In this document: in pieces, positions 56,171-64,000 of the stretch
Layout of the letters: each line of letters opens with the position of its first letter
Position numbering within the stretch: position 1 is the stretch's first letter
Assembly (NCBI RefSeq): GCF_022965805.1
Contig: NC_133104.1
Location: forward strand, 27,648,069-27,712,068
DNA length: 64,000 nucleotides
Direction: 5' to 3'
Origin: Primulina eburnea
Lineage: Eukaryota; Streptophyta; Magnoliopsida; Lamiales; Gesneriaceae
Translations under genes and position numbers: made by a program
Notes under the pieces: model-generated
Databases searched by the model: none
Seen by the model: only the letters and a program-made list of their open reading frames with translations
What the model was told of the DNA's origin: nothing

Positions 56171-56392
56171 TGTTGAAAATCAGAAAGTTGAATGTTGAAA
56201 ATAAGAATTGTAAATATTGAAAATTAGTGTGTGATGATGTATTTATTTTTGGATTATTTTCAAAAAAAATTCTATAAATAGGTCTCTGAATGTGTGAAGA
56301 AAATCATAATCTAGTAGAGAGAATTTTATAAAGTGTGTAGTTTAATATATTTTGAGATTTTTATTTTTTATCGTAAATTTTTACTTTTAACA
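56171..56392 (+). mobile_element. Small copia-type LTR remnant
   Basis: TGTTGAAAATCAGAAAGTTG to TTTACTTTTAACA, 222 bp, with TATAAATAGG at 56273 and directly followed by CGTTATCAGCACGA, a half-tRNA-type primer motif seen in some plant copia elements. The interior is cut by element F about 270 bp on. No coding region is present. Confidence 0.55.
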
Positions 56393-56791
56393 CGTTATCA
56401 GCACGATATTCGAAAATTCGGTTCTCCATATTTTTCAAGCTCCAAAACACAAGAGAAATATAACAATATTCAAAAGTAAGAGTATTTACTTTACTGTTTA
56501 TTTATTTTTATTGTAGATTTTTTTAATGTATAATATCATGTTATTATATAAAAGGACTCCATGACACCTCATTACAATAATATGATGTGATTACACTGCT
56601 TGTATAATTTTATTGTGTTACTGTTTAATTATGTATATATATTTGAATAATATCAAGTTTGTAAGGCTCAAAATTATTAGTTTTTATTAATATGATACTC
56701 GGGAAGATATGATAATATATGATGTGCGAGGAGAGGAGAAAAGACATGAAAATTAAGAGCTTACAAGACCACACCCGCGCCCAGAACAGGA

Positions 56792-57068
56792 GTGCACCCG
56801 CGGTCATACAATTGTAGATTTTAAGAAGAAAAGTCGAAGCTACATCGCACCCGCGGTGCCACTAAGACCGCACCCGCGGTGCATGGACAGAAAGTTGGCA
56901 AATTTTATTCGTAACATCACCGCAACCGCGGTAGCAGACCGCACCCGCGGTGAAAAGACCGCACCCGCGGTATTGCAAAGACCGCACCCGCGGTCGCTAC
57001 TTTTGGAAAATGTTAGGGTTGCCGAGAGCATAGCGCACCCGCGGTGCTAACGTGACCGCACCCGCGGT
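56792..57068 (+). repeat. Array of CCGCACCCGCGGT units in the F LTR
   Basis: About nine copies, irregularly spaced 15-70 bp. The complete form GACCGCACCCGCGGT holds ACCGC and GCGGT around a four-base loop. Open frames through the array are compositional. Confidence 0.88.
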
Positions 57069-57117
57069 GCTGCATGCGAGAAATCCACCTTGATTCTTAT
57101 GTTGACACATGGCAGAG

Positions 57118-57128
57118 GTATATATATG
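57118..57128 (+). promoter_or_regulatory. TATA-like box of element F
   Basis: GTATATATATG, 50 nt after the last GC-rich unit and followed by a CT-rich leader start. Confidence 0.45.
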
Positions 57129-58656
57129 AATTATTGCTGATTCATTTCTTTCTCACTTCCAGCATCTGAACCGAGAGTTCCCTCAAATTTCTTCAAGTTC
57201 TTAAGTTTTGGGGTAAAATATCTCAAGATTTAGCCACCCGAATTTAGTTTCAAGTTCGAATTTGTATTCCTTGCATCAAGGGCTTCAAAAGGGTATATGT
57301 TTTGTTAAATTCCAGCATGTCTTGATATATATGTGTTGGGAGAATTATGAATTGAGTTAAGAAATATGTTCTTATGATGATAAGGATTGTAGATTTGAAA
57401 CCGGAACGAAGAAATGATATCGAACTCACTTGTTATGAGTTTTAGCATATATGGACATGAGATTATGCAGATTTTGAGATCTTGACATAGATATTATGAT
57501 GATTATAAGTTGAGAATTGTACAATGTTGATATATGTTGAATTGGGTTAAACGGTATCGAAGAATTATGTCGTTATGCCGTCGATTTATACCGAAATTGA
57601 TTAAGAATCGTATAAGACTTGTTGTGAGTTGTTTGTTGATATGGTATCTATCAACAATTGCCATTTCAGATTTGGAGTGACAGAGTTTGTATCCCGACTT
57701 CGAGACTTCGATTTATTTCACAACAAGGAAGGTATAAGCCATGTTTGTTTGGACAGCCACAACTCAAATAAGATATTATTTGAGTTTCCCAACCAAAATC
57801 ACATACTAGTATTGTTGTATATATGGTAACATGTTTATGACTTGTTTATAGAATTATATCCAAATCTTGTAACATGATTATGTTTTGATTATAGAATTGT
57901 ATTCAAGCATATAAGATCATTGTGATATTCAGATATGAATATGAGCATGCTTTGTTTACAGATTGATATTCATTGCATTTACGATAGGAGAGTCGTTGAC
58001 AGCCATTGTCAACTATCTAGATGTTCGGTGTATCTCAGCTTAGGAGTAGCCCTGACTCCTATTGCAGTCGTTGATGCAGCTCAGACCGAAGTCTAGGAAT
58101 AAGACGTACAGTCACCTCGAGTGGGAGAGTAGGTGACAGCCATTGACGTCTTATTCACACCGGGATCCCTAGAGTTCTAGTCGAGTCGAGTCCAGACATG
58201 GTTTGATTCGCATTGCATTGCATGTTTATATGGATGTCATTCATTATATCATGTTGCATGTTTTAGATTGATTATATGCATGTATACATATTTATACTGG
58301 GATTTGTTCTCACCGGAGTTTCCGACTGTTGTTATGTTTGTATGTGTGCATAACAACAGGTGGGGCAGGATCTGGGTCACGCAGAGGATGAGAGATGGAC
58401 ATAGCGTGGCGATCTCGGGCATAGCAGAAGAACTAGTAGTTGTACTTTTGATATGTATTATATTTAATTACTAGTTGTTGAGAATAGATGGAACAAGACA
58501 TGTTTGTACTTTATGTTTGTAAAATAAATAGAGACTTTATGCTTGTTTATACAACATTAGAATAAATGTTGAAAAGCGAAAATTTGACCCACTTTTTATA
58601 TTAATGATCCATTGAATCCCAAAGAAAAGAGTTAGAGCCCGGGTCCCCACAACAGG

Positions 58657-58669
58657 TGGTATCAGAGCC
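58657..58669 (+). promoter_or_regulatory. Primer-binding site of element F
   Basis: TGGTATCAGAGCC, an exact match to the plant initiator tRNA-Met primer site, in the same context as in element E. Confidence 0.9.
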
Positions 58670-58913
58670 GTAGGTTCTGTAGATTGAGATAGATAGAATG
58701 AGCGGGGTAGATTGAGTCATCTGCCTTGTTTATATCATGCTAGCATATCATGATTTATTGCTTTCTCTATTACTTGTTGTGTTATCTGATTTGATTGCAG
58801 CATGTATTGGTTAAGACTGAATCAGAACCGATTCTGGATCAGAGGTAAATGATCAGAGGAGGGCTGAGACAGTTGGTATAGATTGTATACTAAACTGTTT
58901 GAATAGCTGATAC

Positions 58914-60068
58914 ATGCCTCCTAGAAGAGCAGCCATTCCTTTACGACCACTAGCACCAGAACACGGTAGCACATCCGGAGATCCAATGGATGTGACTGCG
59001 ACTCCGATGGAGACTCTATTAAAACGATTCCAGTCTTTCCGACCACCGACCTTAAAGGGTACAGAAAATGCAATTGAATGTGAAAGCTGGTTGGAGGATA
59101 TCGAGATGTTATTCGAGTCTCTGGAATATAGTGATGAGAAGCGAGTGAAACTCATTGGCCATCAACTGCAAGACGTGGCTAAGTATTGGTGGTTGAATAT
59201 AAGGAGAGCACTAGAACAAGCGTGGCACCGAGATTACCTGGAAGGTGTTCAAGACAGAGTTTTATCAGCGATTCTTTCCTGTATCCTACCGTAAAGATAA
59301 AGGCGCTGAATTTGCAAACCTGAGGCAAGGGCAATTGAACATTGAAGAGTATGTTGCTAAACTTTTCTTCTTTGCTTCGCTTTGCACCTCACGTTTCAAG
59401 GTAATGATGAAGCCGTAGCAGACCAGTTTATAAATGGCCTGAATCCAGATATCTTTACGTTGGTGAATACGGGGAGACCCAACAACTTCTCGGATGCATT
59501 GAATCGTGCCAAAGGAGCAGAAGCAGGATTGCTTAGGCAACGGAGTGTTCCGTATGTTGCTCCGAGTCCGAGACCGCCACTACCTCCAGCACAACCTCCT
59601 CCTAGATTTGATAGCGGCGGGAGTAGCAGCGGGCGGAAGGATCAGTTGAAAGCGAAGGGCAAACAGTTTAAGAGGGCAGGGAGCAGTTCGTCGAGCTTCA
59701 GCGGGTCAAGACAGAGAGGTCCTGGCCAGAGTTTATAAGTGATGAGTGGATATTGCAGTACTTGTGGAGGTAAGCATGCCACAGAACAGTGTCAGGGTGT
59801 AGTGGGCAGATGTAACATATGCAAGCAACCGGGGCATTATGCCAAGGTCTGTCCTCAAAGAAGTGGTGCATCGAGATTTCAGGCTGCAGGGTCATCAGCA
59901 TCAGTGACTCAGCCTGAGAAGGCAAGCTTCATCTGTTCACTCATTTCAGCCGCCACCTACACAGACCCAGCCTCGAGCCAGAGGTGGTCAGACCAGGAGC
60001 CAGCCGACTCGACAACAGGCTCAGGTGTTTGCGTTAACAGAGGAGCAAGCACAGGATGCCCCAGATGA
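58914..60068 (+). pseudogene. Element F gag, frameshifted
   Basis: MPPRRAAIPLRPLAPEHGST starts at the first ATG after the leader. Homology runs through [20 protein letters not shown], then shifts frame near 59221 (one extra base) and again near 59365-59400, continues [18 protein letters not shown], meets a TAA at 59736-59738, and continues in frame with the knuckles YCSTCGGKHATEQC and CNICKQPGHYAKVC. The rest drops frame before protease. Confidence 0.87.
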
Positions 60069-60069
60069 C

Positions 60070-62919
60070 TGTCATTGCAGGTAACTGTTTCTTTTGCGGT
60101 TATCCTGCATATATATTGATAGATACGGGTGCATCGCATACATTCATATCAGAACGATTTGCATTATTGCATTCTCTGCCTGTTGAGTCTTTGTTAGATG
60201 TCGTGTCTATTACTTCGCCGTTGGGAAGTGGTTTGAATCGGTGACTACGGTTAGACATTGCATCTTACAGTTTGAGGGTCATGAACTTGATCTAGATTGC
60301 ATAGTACTTGGGCTAGCTGACTTTGATTGCATTGTTGGAATTGATATGTTAACAAAGTACAGAGCCACCGTGGATTGTTCCCATAAGATTTTCAGATTCA
60401 GACCGGAAATGGCAGAAGAGTGGAAATTCTACGGTAAGGGTTCCAGATCTCGGATTCCCTTGATTTCGGCTTTGACTATGAATAAGTTGTTGCAGAAAGG
60501 AGCAGATGGGTTCCTTGTGTATGCTGTAGATGTACAGAAATCTAGCCCGACATTGGCAGATTTGCCAGTAGTACGAGAATTTACAGATGTGTTTCCAGAG
60601 GAGATTCCAGGGTTACCTCCAGTGCGAGAGGTATATTTTAGTATTGATTTGATTCCAGGTACCACTCCTATTTCGAGAGCTCCGTATAGGATGGCGCCGA
60701 TAGAGTTGAAGGAATTGAAAGCACAGTTGGAAGATCTGCTAGCCAAGGGATATATCAGACCTAGTGTATCTCCTTGGGGCGCTCCGGTGCTATTTGTGCG
60801 AAAGAATGATGGATCGATGCGGTTGTGTATCGATTACAGGCAACTGAATAAGGCAACATTAAAGAATAAGTATCCTTTGCCTAGAATTGATGATTTATTT
60901 GATCAGTTGCAGGGATCCTCTGTTTATTCTAAGATTGATTTGCGATCCGGATATCATCAGCTCCGAGTTCGAGATGTAGACATACCGAAGACAACATTTC
61001 GAACCTAGGTATGGGCATTACGAATTTATTGTCATGCCTTTTGGTTTAACAAATGCTCCGGCGGTATTTATGGGCTTGATGAATCAAATCTTTCAGAGGT
61101 ATTTGGATGATTTTGTGATTGTCTTTATCGATGATATTCTGGTGTATTCTAAGAACAAGAATGAGCATGCAGAACATCTCAGAATTGTGTTGCAGACACT
61201 GAGAAATGAGAGATTGTATGCCAAATTGTCCAAGTGTGAATTTTGGTTGAATCGAGTTGTCTTTTTGGGACATATTATATCTGGAGATGGTATTTCTGTA
61301 GATCCGAGTAAAGTGGAAGCTGTGATCAGTTGGTCGAGACCGACTTCTGTGCCAGAGATACGCAGTTTCATGGGTCTAGCAGGATACTATAGACGATTTA
61401 TCCAAGATTTCTCTCATATTGCAAAGCCAATTACACAATTAACACAGAAGAATGCGCCATTCCTATGGTCTGAGGAGTGTGAGTCTAGCTTTCTAGAATT
61501 GAAAAAGAGGCTGACCAGTGCACCTGTCTTGATGATTCCTTCAGGTAGGGTGATTTCGTTGTATATTGTGATGCCTCTCATAGAGGTTTGGGATGTGTTC
61601 TTATGCAGCGAGGTCATGTGGTCGCATATGCCTCAAGATAGTTGAAGACTCACGAGACTCGATACCCCATTCATGATCTTGAATTGGCGGCTATCGTATT
61701 TGCACTAAAGATCTTGTGTCATTATCTTTATGGCGAGAAATTTGAGATCTACTCAGACCATAAAAGCTTAAAGTACTTATTTTCTCAATCAGAATTGAAC
61801 ATGCGACAACGTAGATGGCTTGATCTGCTGAAAGATTTTGATTGCGAGATCAAATATTATCCAGGGAAGTCTAATGCAGCAGCGGACGCCTTGAGTCGAA
61901 AGATTTGTTCCCTATCCTTATCGACGATAGGTGTTACAAAGCTAGTTGAAAATTGCTGTTTCTCTGGATTAGAATTTGACACAAAGAGTAGGCCACTACG
62001 ACTTGCTACTATTCAAGTTGAGCCAAACTTGATCATGAGGATTAAAGAAACACAAAGAACAGATCCGAATGTGCAGAGATCGATTCAAATGGTCAGATCA
62101 GGGCATTTGTCAGAATATCAAGTGCGTGAGCATGTTTTGTACGTCAATAACCGTCTCGTAGTGCCAGATGTTTCAGACTTTTGACATCAGATTATGTCCG
62201 AAGGACACTGTAGTCGGTTCAGCATCCATCCTGGTGGCAGAAAGATGTACAATGATCTGAAGACACAGTTCTGGTGGAAGCAGATGAAGTCAGATATTGC
62301 AGAATTTGTGTCTAAATTCTTAAATTGCCAACAGGTGAAGGCCGAGAGGAAGAAACCCGGAGGTCTACTTCAGAGTTTAGCTATTCCAGAATGGAAATGG
62401 GATCACATTTCCATGGATTTCGTGACGAAGTTACCCCGATCTTCCCGAGGCTGTGATGCGATTTGGGTCGTTATCGACAGATTGACCAAATCAGCTTGTT
62501 TCATCCCGTACAAAATGACTTACAGACACGATCAAATGGCGGAGATATATGTCCGAGAGGTAGTCAGATTACATGGTGTGCCGAAGTCTATCGTATCAGA
62601 TCGTGATCCACGATTTACTTCACACTTCTGGCACAGTTTACAACAGGCCTTAGGTACGACATTACACCTGAGTACTGCTTATCATCCTCAGACAGACGGA
62701 CAGTCAGAGCGGACTATCCAGACTTTAGAGGATATGTTAAGAGCCGTAGTGCTAGATTTTGGCACTAGTTGGCAAGATTCTCTACCTCTTTGTGAATTCT
62801 CTTATAATAATAGCTACCAGACGAGCATTGAGATGGCACCGTTTGAAGCTTTATATGGTAAGAAGTGCAGATTTCCGCTATATTGGGATGACATTTCAGA
62901 GGTACCAGAACTTGTGTAA
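60070..62919 (+). pseudogene. Element F protease, RT, RNase H and integrase, frameshifted
   Basis: Pieces in order: protease [14 protein letters not shown] (60056-60244), then [20 protein letters not shown] through [17 protein letters not shown] (60241-61008), [15 protein letters not shown] (61034-61645), RNase H with [18 protein letters not shown] (61642-62184), and integrase [50 protein letters not shown] (62194-62919). Single-base insertions at about 60066, 60238 and 61009, a change near 61545-61640 and a TGA at 62182-62184 separate them. It ends where G inserted. Catalytic residues are still visible, so decay is moderate. Confidence 0.9.
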
Positions 62920-63417
62920 TGCCCGAATTTTGAAAATGTGATAGTAGTTGTAATGGTTATGACCTTACGTTATGGTATGAATGGTAATGAATGTTATTGA
63001 ATGGAATAGATAATTGATGGGAAGAATCAAATGTTGAATTTGAGCTAAATAGGTGATGGAAGTGCAGAAACAGTATGAAAAATATGGCAGTAGTTGTAGG
63101 TTTTTAGCATAATGTTTTGTATATTGATCCAATTGATGTGAGGCCATCTTCATTAGAAAGATATGACATAAGGCTATAAATTTCCAGTTTTGCGTTTTGG
63201 TCAAATCATTAGGGAAGACGAGCCAAAAGCGCCCCGAAGTGTGTCGTGCGTATCGTCGTTCCTATAATGACACATGTTGGGAGATTTAGCATAACGTTTT
63301 ACTCAGAACTCCAAATGATCTGAAATTTTGAGGGGTTAAAGAAAAGACATAGATCTACAACTTTGTAGTTTACCACTTTCGCAAATTCCGAAGTTAAAAA
63401 GGTGTTTTGGACAGAAT

Positions 63418-63579
63418 ACGGCGCGCCCCTGCGCCAGAATTTGCGCGATAGCGCGCCCGGGCAGTATGGTGCGCGCCCCAGCACCAGATCTCGCGCGATG
63501 GCGCGCCCAGTACTGATTTTGTTGTTGTTTGGGGCAGAATGGAGCGCGCGGCAGTGCCAAATCTCGCGCTATGGCGCCC
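63418..63579 (+). repeat. GCGCGCCC-type repeat units in the G LTR
   Basis: Three units of about 60 bp built on GCGCGCCC, then GC(A/G)CCAGA or a variant, then TCGCGCGAT or TCGCGCTAT and GGCGC. Many parts are self-complementary. Confidence 0.82.
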
Positions 63580-63618
63580 AACAACAATAATAAAAACGTG
63601 TTTTGGTGTTTGGGAAGG

Positions 63619-63628
63619 CATAAAATAG
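63619..63628 (+). promoter_or_regulatory. TATA-like box of element G
   Basis: CATAAAATAG, 40 nt after the GC-rich block and followed by TTTCCTTCTCCTTCTC, a pyrimidine-rich likely leader start. Confidence 0.35.
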
Positions 63629-64000
63629 AATGGTATCATATTTTTCTTATTTTCCTTCTCCTTCTCTTCTCTCTATCGGTTTGGAAGCTAGGGTTCTCTT
63701 CTTCCTTTTTATTTTCTAATTTATTCTTCAATCTATGGGAGATTTGTTCAAGGAAATTATGAAATGAAGTTAGATTTGTGATCCTCTCTCCAAGATCTTC
63801 AAGATGGTGTAAGTATGTTATATTTTATTCAAGTTTGGAAATGAGATGAAGTTTAGAATTGATATTTGTGTTGATATTGTGATGTTGGAGATGTTGAGAT
63901 TGTGTTGGTTTGAATTTTAAAATGGAATTGAAGCCAATGGCAAAGTAAAGGAGCTATTTCTTTAGCACGCATGCTATATGTTTGATGAAATGATTCAATG

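Larger units (their letters stand above)
56660..58651 (+). repeat. Element F 5' LTR
   Basis: Probably starts TGTAAGGCTCAAAATTATTA and certainly ends GGGTCCCCACA before the primer site. Its partner LTR is outside the window, so the left boundary is inferred from the TGTAA start. It contains the CCGCGG-type repeat array and a TATA-like box. Confidence 0.75.
56660..62914 (+). mobile_element. Element F: decayed Ty3/gypsy Tekay-like element, cut by G
   Basis: 5' LTR, primer site, gag, protease, RT, RNase H and integrase in gypsy order, all alignable to element E (same LTR end and primer region, gag and pol wording near-identical). It is interrupted at 62914 inside integrase (DDISEVPEL) by element G. 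Many single-base insertions and stops make it a pseudo-element. It probably inserted in the small copia remnant at 56171. Confidence 0.9.
62915..64000 (+). mobile_element. Element G: LTR of another gypsy element, runs off the window
   Basis: Starts TGTAATGCCCGAATTTTG exactly where the integrase homology of F stops (expected duplication ACTTG, partner outside). It holds GC-rich repeats, a TATA-like box and a CT-rich leader-like stretch. The end is not in the window. Open frames at 63299-63639 lie in the GC-rich repeats and are not genes. Confidence 0.75.

Noticed and set aside
56764..57075. CRISPR-like pattern of short repeats with spacers
   Set aside because: The units are short self-complementary boxes in a plant LTR with irregular spacing and no cas genes; they are an LTR repeat array.

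Overview
This window is eukaryotic, from a flowering plant. It holds one intron-containing nuclear gene of a plant-specific family (a 5'-adenylylsulfate reductase-like protein, four exons between 40869 and 55495) in a dense mass of nested Ty1/copia and Ty3/gypsy LTR retrotransposons. There are no bacterial-type operons, no CRISPR array, and no rRNA or tRNA gene that I can see. The element families (Tekay-like chromoviruses, SIRE-like and Angela/Tork-like copia) look like those of asterid eudicots. A Lamiales/Gesneriaceae-type host is my guess from the general look of the polyproteins, not something the sequence proves.

Layout. 1-25339 is a nest of insertions. The oldest visible layer is a SIRE-like LTR remnant (24811-25339). 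A plus-strand SIRE-like copia (A, 13250-24810) sits in it. A minus-strand copy of the same family (only its LTR tip, 12994-13249) sits in A. A Tekay-like gypsy element (Z) is inserted in that tip; only its 3' end and 3' LTR (840-12993) are visible. A nearly young copia element (B, 2847-12559, TSD ATGCA) split the Z LTR. Separately, a 3.4-kb solo gypsy LTR (W, 14780-18184, TSD GAATC) interrupts the pol of A. 25340-38430 is an old gypsy LTR and leader (D) split by a complete but mutated Tekay-like element (C, 26049-36338, TSD GTAAA). 38431-40868 is gene-flanking DNA with a MITE-like element. 40869-55495 is the APRL gene. Its first intron is 12.5 kb because it holds an antisense Tekay-like element (E, 42260-50465, TSD CACAG) and a hAT-type MITE (50929-51521, TSD CTTCCACC). 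Downstream lie a small copia LTR remnant (56171-56392), a decayed Tekay-like element (F, from 56660) and the LTR of a further element (G, 62915 to the window end) inserted in F's integrase.

Coding state. Every retroelement here carries frameshifts or stops in gag-pol, so none looks able to move alone, although the LTR pairs of B, C and E are still very similar. The APRL reading frame is fully open across all four exons with GT-AG junctions and agreeing phases.

Most unusual signals: (1) hairpins in the 5' leader of copia B, four of which present the same loop, ATATTATT; (2) a probable 176-bp intron between gag and protease of gypsy C; (3) an intact antisense ORF with its own TATA-like box between pol and the extra 3' ORF of the SIRE-like element; (4) unrelated GC-rich hairpin repeats placed 40-50 nt upstream of the TATA-like box in three LTR families; (5) hairpin units whose copy number differs between the two LTRs of one element (C and E).
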